A model generated the notes under the pieces. That model saw only the letters and a list, made by a program, of their open reading frames with translations, was not told the origin of the DNA and ran no database searches. A program made the position numbers and the translations under genes. This document shows, in pieces, positions 35,426 through 44,881 of a stretch of 64,000 bases of DNA. Source of the stretch: Lentibacillus amyloliquefaciens (GTDB lineage: Bacteria > Bacillota > Bacilli > Bacillales > Amphibacillaceae); contig NZ_CP013862.1 of assembly GCF_001307805.1 (NCBI RefSeq), forward strand, positions 1,488,001-1,552,000. The letters are read 5' to 3'. Numbering within the stretch: position 1 is the stretch's first letter; the number at the start of each line of letters is the position of its first letter.

Positions 35426-36691
35426 TTATTCTACTTCCACGCCGTATTTTTCAGCAAGAGCTTCCAATGCTTTTTCAAAACATCCTAATGGAACACGAAC
35501 TGTACCGGCACCAATTTGTCCAATGCCTGCTGTTTTATGGGCAATGCCTGTGTTGATAACCGGTGTAATACCTGTTTCGACTACTTTACGAATATCGATG
35601 CCCAGGCATGCGCCTTGGAAGTCCCACGTTGGAATGGACAAGTTCGGGTTATTGCCAACACAAATTTCGCGCATTTCGTCACTTGTTTGTACGGCATCAT
35701 TAAATCCGCCTGTGCCTACAAAGCGTGTGACTCCCGGTGCAGCAATCATCGCCATACCACCGACACCATAAGCTTCTGTAATGGCACTGTCTCCCATGTC
35801 AGGGTTTGCATCATCTGTGCTATAGCCGCTGAAGTAAAGACCATCCGGTGTATTGACCGGTGCTGTAAACCATTGGTCACCCAGTCCGCTGACTTTAATG
35901 CCGAACTCATCACCATTACGGGAAAGTGCCGTGATGACACTGCCTTCTTCAACGTCAGCTGCAGAATCCATGACAACTTTGCCAGTTGCCATCATGATGT
36001 TCAGGAAGAATTGATCCGTATCAGCCAGGAATTGCGTAACTTCCTGCAATTCTTTTTCCGGCAGCTCGGCAGTTAATAGATAAGGAACGATATCTTTCAG
36101 GAACAGTGCTGATGCTGCAATGTTACGCTGGTGGAATTCATCTCCCATAGTGATAGCTTTTGCAACAGTGACATTGACATTCATACCGCCGTCAATTTGT
36201 TTTAGTGCTTTCGAAAGTGCAGGTCCGAGTACATCCTTCATCCACTGAAGGCGATTGATAACCTCATCGTTATATGCGCCAAAACGCAGAACCGCGCCGA
36301 TGCCTTCGTTCAGGTTACAATAAGCCCGCTTGCCATTTACTTTGTTCTCCACGACAACAACCGGCATGTTGGCAGATGTAATACCACCCATTGGGCCTAC
36401 TGCGTCAACCGAATGGCATGGAACAAATTTAATTTCGCCTGATTCGAGCATTTTTTTGGCGTCATCTTCATTATCCGCCCAGCCTTCGAACAAGGTTGCA
36501 CCAATGCAGGAACCTTGCATAGGATGAGTCATATTTTCCCATTTCATCGGCGGACCGGCATGCAACAATGCTTTACCGTCCAGCTCGGAAATAACTTCTT
36601 TTGCCGGAACAACATCCAATAAAAATGGTTGTGATTCTAATATTTTCTGTGTCACAGCCTCATTAGCTTCTTGAATTGATTGATATTCCAT
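35426..36691 (-). CDS. allG: Oxamate carbamoyltransferase subunit AllG (DUF1116)
   Basis: A 421-residue DUF1116 protein (E. coli AllG, formerly YlbE). Notable segments are LLHAGPPMKWENMTHPMQG, GPMGGITSANMPVVVVEN and GAYGVGGMAMIAAPGVTRFV-like sequence near residue 310. ATG 36691 is 6 nt from AGGAGG; the ATG at 36709 lies upstream of that site. The gap to allF is 24 nt. A GC-rich hairpin (35377-35402) in the 79-nt gap before allK may tune expression. It works only with AllF and AllH. Confidence 0.87.
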   Translation of the reverse strand: MEYQSIQEANEAVTQKILESQPFLLDVVPAKEVISELDGKALLHAGPPMKWENMTHPMQGSCIGATLFEGWADNEDDAKKMLESGEIKFVPCHSVDAVGPMGGITSANMPVVVVENKVNGKRAYCNLNEGIGAVLRFGAYNDEVINRLQWMKDVLGPALSKALKQIDGGMNVNVTVAKAITMGDEFHQRNIAASALFLKDIVPYLLTAELPEKELQEVTQFLADTDQFFLNIMMATGKVVMDSAADVEEGSVITALSRNGDEFGIKVSGLGDQWFTAPVNTPDGLYFSGYSTDDANPDMGDSAITEAYGVGGMAMIAAPGVTRFVGTGGFNDAVQTSDEMREICVGNNPNLSIPTWDFQGACLGIDIRKVVETGITPVINTGIAHKTAGIGQIGAGTVRVPLGCFEKALEALAEKYGVEVE

Positions 36692-36715
36692 CATTATCCT
36701 CCTGTTCATTATCGC

Positions 36716-38446
36716 TTATTTAAGCTTTTCCAATATTTTTGCTAACCGTTTATTTCCGCCTGCAATCGGCGCCCACTGATATTGAACAACGTCTCCGCCA
36801 TGTTCCATAATAGCTTCTGCAAAGTTCTTCAAGCCAATGTTGATGACACGCGGCTTGCTGGAAATTAATTCTTGGACTTTATCATCTTTAACTTCCGCCT
36901 CAGCAGTGTTCTTTGCCTCAGGTTTTTCGCCGTTAAGATAGTCAACCATTTCCACTGCAAGCTTGGTAGCTTGGGCGTTACTGTCTGTTACAATGACACC
37001 GGCTGCTTTCAATTTATCCACTTGATCCTGGAAAACTTGCGGGTCCTCTGCAGTACCGGTAACTGAAGCAATCGCAACGAATGCTTTGCCTTCACTGGCA
37101 GCTTGTTCTTTTGCCTTTTCAACAACCGGCGCAAATACACCGGCCATATCCTCATGTGCACCATATCCGATGACATTATCCAGTAAAATAACGGCCGTTT
37201 CTTCATCTGCTGCCGCTTCTTCCACTTTTTCCACACGCAGGGTCGGATCAATCATCGGATGCGCCCGTCCCTGAGTATAGGCATCGTCACCAAGGTCAAT
37301 GACTTCATGGCCTTCATACTGCAGCATCATGCCTTCAGGATGTTCATTGGATGCATCAAGTTCAAGTGCATCTTCTACAATCATAGCCGCTTCGCTCGCT
37401 AATGTACCGCCGCAGAAATAGCCTTTGATATAACGCTGCTTGTTGTTATCTTTGATTTTCTGCAGGTCTTCATCCGCAGCGAAATTGTAGCCGGCAGTAT
37501 TGTTGGCAGTGGCCAATTCCAACGCTTTATGCGCCGTATCTTCCAACGTCCATGTATAATGGACATTACCATGCGCTTCTTTTGGCTTGTCACCCATAAA
37601 GATGGCAACAACCGGTTTCGACAGTGTTTTAAAGACTTCAACCACTTTTTCACGCACTTCCGGAGCAGGTGGTTTTGAAATATACGTAATAACGTCTGTT
37701 TCCGGATCCTCATCAAGCACTTGTAAACCACGAATCGTTGTGATTGCACCGATTTCCGATGACAAGTCGCGCCCGCCGGTACCGATCGCCTGCGATACGC
37801 CGCTGCCATTTCTTCCAATGATCGATGAGACTTCCTGAATACCAGTGCCGGATGCACCAACAATGCCGATATTCCCTTTTTCCACAACGTTCGCAAACGC
37901 CATTGGCACACCATCTAAAATGCCGGTGCCGCAGTCAGGTCCCATAACAATCAGACCTTCGTCTTGTGCACGTGTTTTAAGCTGTAATTCATCTTCAACC
38001 GGAACGTTGTCACTGAACATGAAGACGTTCAAGCCGCGGTCCAATGCTTTATTGGCTTCTGCTGTTGCATGTTCACCGGCAATCGAAATCAATGCCACAT
38101 CTGCATTTGACAGTTTATTTTCAGCCATTTCCCATGTTCTGACGACTTGAATGGTACTTTGCTGGGATGCTTCCGCTTGACTGTTCAAGTATGAATCTGT
38201 TTCTTCCACAACATTCTCGACAACACTTTCGTCATCTGTATCAACCACAATGCAAAGGTCACTCGGGTTTGCGTCTTCCAATTCTTCTGTATACAAACCG
38301 GAACTTTTGAAAATGTCTTTGTTAGCCGGTGTACCCATCATAACTTGCACTTGAGTCACACCCTCTACTGCAGACAAGTGATTGGTCAACAGCATCAGGC
38401 TGACAGAGTCCTGATACAAGTTTTTCTTAATCACAGTATATAGCAC
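36716..38446 (-). CDS. allF: Oxamate carbamoyltransferase subunit AllF (FdrA family)
   Basis: A 576-residue FdrA-type protein with acyl-CoA-synthetase-like folds. VSLMLLTNHLSAVEGVTQV and VMMGTPANKDIF are at the start, GIVGASGTGIQEVSSIIGRN is a nucleotide-binding-like loop, and HPMIDPTLRVEKVEEA follows. GTG 38446 is chosen because GGAG stands 8 nt upstream and because E. coli FdrA starts at the same alignment position; the GTG at 38455 is too close. It is co-transcribed with allC upstream and allG downstream. Confidence 0.87.
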   Translation of the reverse strand: MLYTVIKKNLYQDSVSLMLLTNHLSAVEGVTQVQVMMGTPANKDIFKSSGLYTEELEDANPSDLCIVVDTDDESVVENVVEETDSYLNSQAEASQQSTIQVVRTWEMAENKLSNADVALISIAGEHATAEANKALDRGLNVFMFSDNVPVEDELQLKTRAQDEGLIVMGPDCGTGILDGVPMAFANVVEKGNIGIVGASGTGIQEVSSIIGRNGSGVSQAIGTGGRDLSSEIGAITTIRGLQVLDEDPETDVITYISKPPAPEVREKVVEVFKTLSKPVVAIFMGDKPKEAHGNVHYTWTLEDTAHKALELATANNTAGYNFAADEDLQKIKDNNKQRYIKGYFCGGTLASEAAMIVEDALELDASNEHPEGMMLQYEGHEVIDLGDDAYTQGRAHPMIDPTLRVEKVEEAAADEETAVILLDNVIGYGAHEDMAGVFAPVVEKAKEQAASEGKAFVAIASVTGTAEDPQVFQDQVDKLKAAGVIVTDSNAQATKLAVEMVDYLNGEKPEAKNTAEAEVKDDKVQELISSKPRVINIGLKNFAEAIMEHGGDVVQYQWAPIAGGNKRLAKILEKLK

Positions 38447-38491
38447 TATTTTCACTCCAAACGAATAGTTTTTGAATACCTCTTGCCGCGT

Positions 38492-39739
38492 TTATTCGGC
38501 ATAGCCTAATTCATATAAGGTATGAATTAAAGCTTGTACACCTTCCGCTAAATGTTCAGGACTTGTGTACTCTTTCGGATTATGACTGATTCCTTTATGG
38601 CTCGGGACAAAAAGCATGGCTGTCGGAATAACGGGCGCGATTACCTGGGAGTCATGCCCTGCACCGCTATGCATCAGCTTATAGTGAACATCATTTTGAT
38701 CACATTGCGCCTGCATAACCTTAACAATGTCCTGATCCATCGGCACAGGATCGGCATCCATCCACAGGTCAATAGCCACTTCAACACCGATTTGCTCTGC
38801 GATTTCCTGCAATTTAGCTTCCACATCTTCTGTGAAATTCACTAATGCATTTTTTTCTGTATGCCTGATATCGATTGTGAATGTCGCCTTGCCCGGCACA
38901 ACGTTGACTGTGTTCGGTTCAAGGTACATTGAACCGACTGTGGCAACTAATGGATCACCTTCAGCCACGGCCATATCGTTAATGGCACAAGTCATGCGGG
39001 AAGCTGCGTTCATGGCATCTGCGCGGTATCCCATCGGCGTAGTGCCTGCATGATTCGCTTCACCATTTACAGTAATCGTGTAACGGCGCTGTCCGACAAT
39101 ATGCCGCACAATTCCGACTGGTATATTTTCTTTCTCCAGAACATTCCCCTGCTCAACATGGATTTCAACGAAGGATTTCAAATCTGCGCGAACTTGTTCC
39201 GGGTCTTTTTTATAATCAAAGCCGGCATGATGGATGGCATCATCAAATGATGTCCCCTCGAAATCCTTGATGCCTTGAACATCTTCCGTTTTGGCCTGTC
39301 CAGCAATGTTTTTCGAACCCCAGAATGAATAAGGGAAACGGCTTCCTTCTTCTTCAGCCATCGATACCACTTCCAGATTCCTTAGCGGGGCGCCGTGTTT
39401 TTCTTTCAAATAGCGAAGAGCAAGAAAACCGGCAAGAATGCCATATTGCCCATCATACAATCCGCCATTTGTCACGGTGTCCACATGGGAGCCTGTCAAA
39501 ATGGTTTCATCCGGATAAGTTGTTCCCTCAAGCCTTCCGAACAGATTGCCGACTTCATCAAATTGAGTGCTCAATCCTTCGTCTTCAAACAGCTTTTTCA
39601 ATGATTGTTGAGCATCAACCCATTCTTTGCTGTACAGCAACCTTGAAACGCCGCCTTCAGAATCACTTCCGAATTGACCCAACCAATCAAGCAGTTCTTT
39701 AACGGTCTCTCCGGAAATCGCATCATTTCGAGAGCTCAT
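38492..39739 (-). CDS. allC: Allantoate amidohydrolase
   Basis: A 415-residue Zn-dependent M20-family amidohydrolase. Metal-site segments are visible: TGSHVDTVTNGGLYDG (His, Asp), MAEEEGSRFPYSFWGS (Glu-Glu), EIHVEQGNVLE (His) and HSGAGHDSQVIAP near the C-terminus. It converts allantoate to ureidoglycine with release of NH3 and CO2. It is the first gene of the allC-allF-allG-allK operon. The family also includes N-carbamoyl-amino-acid hydrolases, but the context decides for allantoate. Confidence 0.87.
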   Translation of the reverse strand: MSSRNDAISGETVKELLDWLGQFGSDSEGGVSRLLYSKEWVDAQQSLKKLFEDEGLSTQFDEVGNLFGRLEGTTYPDETILTGSHVDTVTNGGLYDGQYGILAGFLALRYLKEKHGAPLRNLEVVSMAEEEGSRFPYSFWGSKNIAGQAKTEDVQGIKDFEGTSFDDAIHHAGFDYKKDPEQVRADLKSFVEIHVEQGNVLEKENIPVGIVRHIVGQRRYTITVNGEANHAGTTPMGYRADAMNAASRMTCAINDMAVAEGDPLVATVGSMYLEPNTVNVVPGKATFTIDIRHTEKNALVNFTEDVEAKLQEIAEQIGVEVAIDLWMDADPVPMDQDIVKVMQAQCDQNDVHYKLMHSGAGHDSQVIAPVIPTAMLFVPSHKGISHNPKEYTSPEHLAEGVQALIHTLYELGYAE

Positions 39740-39897
39740 ACCAATCGTCCCTTCTATATATAATATTGACTAACAAGAGAAACTCTTGTCAGCTTTAAAT
39801 TTTTTGAAGACATACGTTTTCACCCATTTATTCTCATTAAATGGATGGAAAAACTATTGTTGCGTGAATCAACTATCACGCTCTTATACCACCAATC

Positions 39898-39925
39898 ATT
39901 ATAACCAATTATGCCCTGAAAGTAA
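39898..39925 (-). promoter_or_regulatory. Possible promoter and PucR-type box upstream of allC
   Basis: On the minus strand TTACTT, 16 nt, TATAAT, with ATTGGTTA overlapping the -10 region (TAACCAAT at 39902-39909 on the plus strand). The latter resembles the TTGGTTAA core of the B. subtilis PucR box. It lies about 160 nt before allC. This is a single weak match; the 39740-40156 gap holds no gene. Confidence 0.35.
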
Positions 39926-40156
39926 TTGTTTGTTTTAGACAAATTTATAATGTTTTTTTGAGTATAATGGACAATCATCTATACGTTATAAAATTACCTG
40001 ATTGACACCCTCGTCACACCACTGGACGATTTATTTTATAATAGGTATACTTGCCTTTGTTACGAACATCAATTCAAACTGATAGAAACCATATCATTTC
40101 TCTTATACCTTAATATGTGACAATTAAACCGAAATTAAAGCGAGTTGAGGCAAAAA

Positions 40157-41023
40157 ATGAAGACAACATTCACTTACAAACAAATAAATGATTGCAGTAT
40201 AAAAGGGGATTTTTATTCGACTGAAGAAAAAAATGCGCCACTGATCGTTTATATTCACGGCGGTGGTTTGATCTGGGGATCACGGGAAGATATGCACAAG
40301 GAGCAAATCAAACGGTACCAGGAGGCAGGCTTTAACGTCTGTTCGATTGATTACAGGCTCGCCCCCGAAACAAAATTGCCGGACATCACCAAAGATATTG
40401 GCGATATGCTTCAATGGCTGCACGATGAGGGGCGCAAGACATATGACTTTAACGCTGATAAAATTGCCGTCACCGGCAGTTCTGCCGGGGGCTATCTGGC
40501 ACTCCTGTCCGGCACTTTGCCTGTAAAACCGAAAGTTATCGTATCGTTTTACGGCTACGGAAATATACAAGGTGATTGGTATACCAAGCCCTCACCACAT
40601 TTTTTGAAAATGACCAAAGTACCGGAAAATCTGGCAAAGCAATTAATTCAGCATAAACCAGTTTCAGAAGCGCCAATTGAAAGACGCTATGCCATTTACT
40701 TGTATTGCCGGCAGCAAGGAAAATGGATTGATTATGTCACGTCGTGGAATCCCGGGATAAATGCTGATGCACTCAGCATGTATTGCCCTGTGGAAAACAT
40801 TGATGCTGATTTTCCGGCAACCCTTTTACTGCACGGAGACGCAGATAAAGACGTTCCCTATCAGGAATCCGTGAACATGCATGAAGCACTATCAAATGCC
40901 GGCATAACCACCGAGCTTATCACAATACCAAACGGTGAACATTCATTTGATGAGAATATGGAAAACCCAACCGTCACCAAAGCATTCGACCAAGTCATAT
41001 CCTTTTTTAAATCCAACCTGTAG
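40157..41023 (+). CDS. Alpha/beta hydrolase (esterase/lipase-like)
   Basis: A 288-residue alpha/beta hydrolase of the hormone-sensitive-lipase/BD-FAE type. The oxyanion motif is YIHGGGLIWGSRED, the nucleophile elbow GSSAGGYLALLSG (Ser), the acid in LLHGDADKDVPYQES and the His in NGEHSFDEN. There is no signal peptide, so it is cytosolic. ATG 40157 has TTGAGG 6 nt upstream. It diverges from the allC operon. The substrate is unknown, and a role in purine use is not indicated. Confidence 0.87.
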   Translation: MKTTFTYKQINDCSIKGDFYSTEEKNAPLIVYIHGGGLIWGSREDMHKEQIKRYQEAGFNVCSIDYRLAPETKLPDITKDIGDMLQWLHDEGRKTYDFNADKIAVTGSSAGGYLALLSGTLPVKPKVIVSFYGYGNIQGDWYTKPSPHFLKMTKVPENLAKQLIQHKPVSEAPIERRYAIYLYCRQQGKWIDYVTSWNPGINADALSMYCPVENIDADFPATLLLHGDADKDVPYQESVNMHEALSNAGITTELITIPNGEHSFDENMENPTVTKAFDQVISFFKSNL

Positions 41024-41032
41024 AGGTACATT

Positions 41033-41073
41033 GGGGGTCATTGTCCCATTTTGAGGGGGAAAAGGACGACCCC
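41033..41073. repeat. Palindromic repeat/terminator after the hydrolase gene
   Basis: GGGGTC...TTGTCC pairs with GGAC-GACCCC. It lies 10 nt past the stop, has the GTCC/GGAC make-up of the other short palindromes, and may act as terminator. 41074-41195 is otherwise empty. Confidence 0.45.
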
Positions 41074-41195
41074 TCCCCCCGCATGAAAACTCAGCAGGGT
41101 TTGCTTTTGAATGTTAAATAAACTTCAGATTTCACAAGATTTCTAAGTATAATGAAAAAACTAAGACTGTAATTTCTGACAGTTTAAGAAAACAA

Positions 41196-41633
41196 TTAAT
41201 CCAAAGATACTTTAAATACATAGCTTACTTTATCATAAGCCATTTTCTGCTCATAAAAGCGATGGGCATCTGTACGATTCAACCCCGATGATAAGGCGAC
41301 ACTTTCATAACCATTGTCTTTTGCCCATTGATGGATGAAAGAAAGAAGTTTTTCACCGTATCCGTTTGAGCGCTTCGTTTCGCGTGTAACTAAATCGCAC
41401 ACCCAAACAAATCGGCCATAGTAAAGGGTTATCATAGGTTTAAACCCGGTAACTGCCACGATTTCTTCTTGGTCATACAGGGCGAACAATCTGTACATAT
41501 CTTTTTCTCTAGCTTCCGTCACCAACGCAAGGTAAGTTGTTTCATCGAGGTGCGTACGCAGCTGATTCATGACTGGAAATGCTTGAATGATTTCATTTTG
41601 TGATTGTAGTTCACTGATTGTTAACCGATCCAT
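41196..41633 (-). CDS. GNAT-family N-acetyltransferase
   Basis: A 145-residue GNAT domain. The acetyl-CoA binding region is [20 protein letters not shown] (R/Q-x-x-G-x-G/A type, here SNGYGEK), with [20 protein letters not shown] toward the C-terminus, the usual beta5-alpha4 segment. AAGGGAG lies before the ATG. It is monocistronic; the acceptor is unknown. Confidence 0.85.
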   Translation of the reverse strand: MDRLTISELQSQNEIIQAFPVMNQLRTHLDETTYLALVTEAREKDMYRLFALYDQEEIVAVTGFKPMITLYYGRFVWVCDLVTRETKRSNGYGEKLLSFIHQWAKDNGYESVALSSGLNRTDAHRFYEQKMAYDKVSYVFKVSLD

Positions 41634-41775
41634 TAAAAAGCTCCCTTTTGAATTTTTATCAGTTCTTTTTTCTTTTCAACTTTCAAACGATGCTTTCTTC
41701 AACGATTCAAGAATAGCCGGCATGCACAAAGCAGGCGCAGTTTATCACCTGTACATGCCTGTTTGACTCGATTTA

Positions 41776-41932
41776 TTTATCCCGCATGTAACTGGCAGTA
41801 AGACCCCCACCCCAAATGTTCGGGTATACGATGAAGATTAGGTGGGGATGGCTGCCAGTAAATGTCCGATTCGTTCATCTAACAATCAGTGGGGAAGAAA
41901 GAAAACCCCCACTGATTGAAGATTCACTTTAT
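41776..41932 (-). repeat. Structured repeat element, long-stem type (copy 6)
   Basis: Minus-strand orientation. Hairpin 1 is AATCAGTGGGGG-like with CCCCACTGATT, the linker is GTTAGATGAACGAATCGGAC, and hairpin 2 has a long stem with ACCCCCA/TGGGGGT cores. It ends TTTATCCCGC on the plus strand. It begins 4 nt after the stop codon of the MetE-like gene, so it would be transcribed as its 3' end. Confidence 0.82.
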
Positions 41933-41935
41933 ATA

Positions 41936-43075
41936 CTAATATTTACTGACAGGAACACTCCCCCATACATCATCAGCGATTTCAATCACATGGCTTATCT
42001 TATTCCATTGCTCTTCTTCTGTTAAATCGTTTCCGCCTTCTTCAGTACTGGAGAACCCGCATTGCGGACTTAACGCTAATTGCTCCAAGGATATATAATT
42101 GCTGGCTTCTTTAATACGATTAATAATGTAATCTTTGTCTTCAAGTTCACCATTTTTGCTTGTGATTAATCCCAGAACAACCATCCTCTCTTCCCCGCCA
42201 ATATTACTTAAAGGCTCAAAACCACCGGACCGTTCATCATCATATTCCAGGAAGAAACCGTCAAAAGGAAGTCTATCAAGGTACTCAGCTACACGTTCAT
42301 AGCCACCTTCATACAAATACGTTGACTTAAAATTACCCTTGCACATATGAGTGGTTATGATCATATCTTCAGGTTTATCTTTTAGCGCATAACGTATGGT
42401 TGCAATGAGCAATTCAACTAAATCATTTATCGTCAACCCACTCATCTTTTCCAAAATGTCCGGGAATTCCGGGTCAGCCAAGGCTGATAAAACCGTATCG
42501 TCAAGCTGCAAGTACCGGCAGCCTTCGTTATAAAACGCATGAATTGTATCATTATAAGCGATAGCCACATCTTTAAATAAGTCTTGAATTTCAGGGTATA
42601 TTTCCTTCTCCTTATCACTCGGAATACGATACAATATCTGACTTGGGGACGGAAGGCTCACTTTAGCCATTTGTGTACCGTCACCATATTGATTAACTGC
42701 AGACTGCAAAAACTTAAAATCCTCTAACATATAATGGTTATCAAAGTTTATTTTGCCGGTAACTTCAAACGAATCGGAATTAGTGGCTTCACCTTTAAAT
42801 TCAATCCCACCTTCACGCCGGCTATAGCCGACACCTTTTAACCCCCAGAAGAAGTCATGCATAAACCAGGAACGTCTGAACTCACCATCCGTAATGGCCT
42901 TCAGTCCGACATCAATTTGTTTCTTTACCAGTTTTTCAATTTCCTTATCCTCTGCCTCTTTTAGGGCAGCTTTATCAATTTCTCCGTCCTGATAAGCTGC
43001 CCTTGCTTGTTTAATAGATTCCGTTCTCAAAAAACTCCCTACATGGTCAGCTTTCAAAGGTAATTTGTTTGTCAT
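41936..43075 (-). CDS. MetE-like cobalamin-independent methyltransferase (YxjG/YxjH type)
   Basis: A 379-residue protein matching the C-terminal catalytic half of methionine synthase MetE. ADHVGSFLRTESIKQAR opens the barrel, the Zn ligands are in THMCKGN (His, Cys) and LSPQCGFSS (Cys), and LEYDDERSGGFEPL lies between. It probably transfers a methyl group to homocysteine or a similar thiol. ATG 43075 (GGGAG 10 nt upstream) is preferred to the ATG at 43084, which is almost on top of the site. No SAM riboswitch or T-box is visible in the short upstream gap. Confidence 0.85.
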   Translation of the reverse strand: MTNKLPLKADHVGSFLRTESIKQARAAYQDGEIDKAALKEAEDKEIEKLVKKQIDVGLKAITDGEFRRSWFMHDFFWGLKGVGYSRREGGIEFKGEATNSDSFEVTGKINFDNHYMLEDFKFLQSAVNQYGDGTQMAKVSLPSPSQILYRIPSDKEKEIYPEIQDLFKDVAIAYNDTIHAFYNEGCRYLQLDDTVLSALADPEFPDILEKMSGLTINDLVELLIATIRYALKDKPEDMIITTHMCKGNFKSTYLYEGGYERVAEYLDRLPFDGFFLEYDDERSGGFEPLSNIGGEERMVVLGLITSKNGELEDKDYIINRIKEASNYISLEQLALSPQCGFSSTEEGGNDLTEEEQWNKISHVIEIADDVWGSVPVSKY

Positions 43076-43210
43076 AATGTGCATTCTCCCTTCAATTAAA
43101 TCGATTAACTTTAAAATTCGAAATTACCAGCATATTTAAGATAAAGTTAGTATAACATAACCCGGAAAGTTGCAGACACCCATGATATTGAACAGGAACA
43201 CACGTTATTT

Positions 43211-43567
43211 TTACTTAGTTAAATTAAAACTTTCCTCAATCAAATGATAAACTTCTCCCTTTGGATCGATACGCTTTAAAACAATTGAAATCCAATGTTC
43301 CTTATTCATGTGATATGCAGGTAAAATGTCTCGTCCGTTCCTTAAACCCGCATTTAATTCTGGTGGACATTTTAGATTCAGAATATCTATTTTCTCATTG
43401 CCATCTAATCCTAATTTCTCCGGGAGGACATTCATCACAAGACCATACCATTTTCCGTTTGAGGCATGTCTCAAAACAGCAAAGTTCGGAAACTTCCTAA
43501 ACGGATAATCAGGCAATGTACCGTAGTTTTCTTTGACATGCTTAAAGATATCTTCTCTTGTTAACAT
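43211..43567 (-). CDS. MmcQ/YjbR-family protein
   Basis: A 118-residue MmcQ/YjbR domain: RHASNGKWYGLVMNV, then ILNLKCPPELNAGLRNGRD and the C-terminal NKEHWISIVLKRI are the family's hallmark blocks. ATG 43567 follows GGAGGG at 6 nt; the longer frame upstream (to 43708) has no similarity and overlaps the next gene's end. The fold resembles CyaY; some relatives bind DNA. Function is unknown. It probably shares a transcript with the CPBP gene. Confidence 0.87.
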   Translation of the reverse strand: MLTREDIFKHVKENYGTLPDYPFRKFPNFAVLRHASNGKWYGLVMNVLPEKLGLDGNEKIDILNLKCPPELNAGLRNGRDILPAYHMNKEHWISIVLKRIDPKGEVYHLIEESFNLTK

Positions 43568-43704
43568 TATAATCCCTCCAGCAGCCGATAAGTCGAGTTG
43601 TATGGGACAAGTGGTACTAACCTTTATTCCCCTAAAAGACGTGAAGATACACATGTTGCTAACCGACTCGGGAAGGGACAATCCTCTTAAAAGTTGATAT
43701 CTTC

Positions 43705-44457
43705 TCATGAAAAATCCAGAATTAGAAATAGGACCGGAAATACACTGAAGGCTATGTTAACAATGAAATGGCAAATAATCAGAGGAAACAACCGCTTCTG
43801 ATTATAATAAATTATTCCGCTGCCAATCCCCCATACAAAGAAAGCCGCTGCATAAACAACAGCGCCTTCTAAACTTACTGCCAACATAACGTGCTGCATG
43901 GCAAAACCGGCGGATGGAATGATAATCCCCGGCCATACCTTTTTAAAATGTTTGATGAATAAAGGTTGTGCATAACCGCGATACATTAACTCTTCAATCG
44001 GCGCATTTAAGAATGGGAATAATAACGATACAGATGCTGCAAACCACATGACCCACCCCGGTCGTAAAAAAGAATAATTGTCCATACCCCCAGTAAAAAC
44101 AGCTTCAAAATGATTGATGAAATCCATTCCGTACAGGATAAACATCATTCCCATAACCGTCATAACAAAGGGTATATACAAAACAAACAGCCACAAGAAA
44201 CCGTATAAAATATCCTTAACAAACCGCTCTGGTTGAAAGCCTGTCAACGCTTTAATCGAATAGCCCTTCTTTTTTAATAATTGATGCAAAAGGATGAAGC
44301 AGATTACATTCACAACTGTAAAGTATACGGTCGATAAACCTGGAAGAAACGGGAAGGTAAATTCTAATCCAAATAGTTCTAAAAACAAAAAGAAAATGAG
44401 CATCATGACAAGCAGCAGAGGGATTCGAATAAATGAAACAAGCCACGCAGTTTTCAT
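43705..44457 (-). CDS. CPBP-family intramembrane metalloprotease
   Basis: A 250-residue protein with about seven membrane helices. The Abi/CPBP motifs are present in order: APIEELMYRGYAQPLF (EExxxR), GFAMQHVML (FxxxH-like) and LIICHFIVNIAF (HxxxN-like). Such proteases include CAAX-prenyl and bacteriocin-immunity types; the substrate is not known. The ATG has only a weak ribosome site, so the start is less sure. It lies directly upstream of the MmcQ/YjbR gene on the same strand. Confidence 0.83.
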   Translation of the reverse strand: MKTAWLVSFIRIPLLLVMMLIFFLFLELFGLEFTFPFLPGLSTVYFTVVNVICFILLHQLLKKKGYSIKALTGFQPERFVKDILYGFLWLFVLYIPFVMTVMGMMFILYGMDFINHFEAVFTGGMDNYSFLRPGWVMWFAASVSLLFPFLNAPIEELMYRGYAQPLFIKHFKKVWPGIIIPSAGFAMQHVMLAVSLEGAVVYAAAFFVWGIGSGIIYYNQKRLFPLIICHFIVNIAFSVFPVLFLILDFS

Positions 44458-44621
44458 GAGGCTGCCACCTACTTTTTAAAATTCAGTATCCACTTTACGC
44501 TTCATGTATTATAACATATATCTTGCATTTATTTTCCAAAATGTTATTAAACGATCTGGAAACCATCTTTATAGACAACCAGTGCATGCATTTGGGGACC
44601 ATGAACGTCCGGATTCTCCGA

Positions 44622-44738
44622 GATCACCCGGAGGCCTGGATACCACCGGGCATTGCCATTCTGATTACAGTTTTAGCTATCAACTTTATTGGTGACGGTT
44701 TGCGCGATGCTTTCGATCCAAAAAGTAAACAGCGGTAA
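44622..44738 (+). pseudogene. C-terminal remnant of an oligopeptide ABC permease (DppC/OppC type)
   Basis: The last 38 codons read [20 protein letters not shown] and [15 protein letters not shown], the diagnostic tail of DppC/OppC-type permeases, and end at TAA 44738 with a terminator directly behind. Upstream the frame has no similarity and no other transporter gene is present. It marks a deleted peptide/nickel transporter operon. Confidence 0.75.
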
Positions 44739-44743
44739 TAGAA

Positions 44744-44789
44744 AAGTAGCATGATCCAGGAAAAATAATCTTCCCGGATCATGCCACTT
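44744..44789 (+). terminator. Terminator left behind the permease remnant
   Basis: AAGTAGCATGATCC pairs with GGATCATGCCACTT (one mismatch), then TTCTTCTGTT. It is probably the original terminator of the lost transporter operon. Confidence 0.65.
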
Positions 44790-44847
44790 CTTCTGTTCTG
44801 TTACAAAAGGGGGGTAACATCTATATATAAACAGAATGACTTTAAGA

Positions 44848-44880
44848 GATTGTTCAAAAAGTCTTCCTTTTTGAACGCAC
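44848..44880. mobile_element. Minimal copy of the TTGTTCAAAAAG MITE-like element
   Basis: TTGTTCAAAAAG and CTTTTTGAAC lie only 5 nt apart, flanked by ACTTTAAG on both sides. It is the same end sequence as the element at 33829-33980 with almost the whole centre missing. It sits just after the stop of the FbpB-like gene and could act as its terminator. Confidence 0.55.
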
Positions 44881-44881
44881 T

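Noticed and set aside
43568..43708. N-terminal extension of the MmcQ/YjbR gene
   Set aside because: The added 47 codons overlap the end of the CPBP gene, lack similarity to the family, and the internal ATG has a strong ribosome site.
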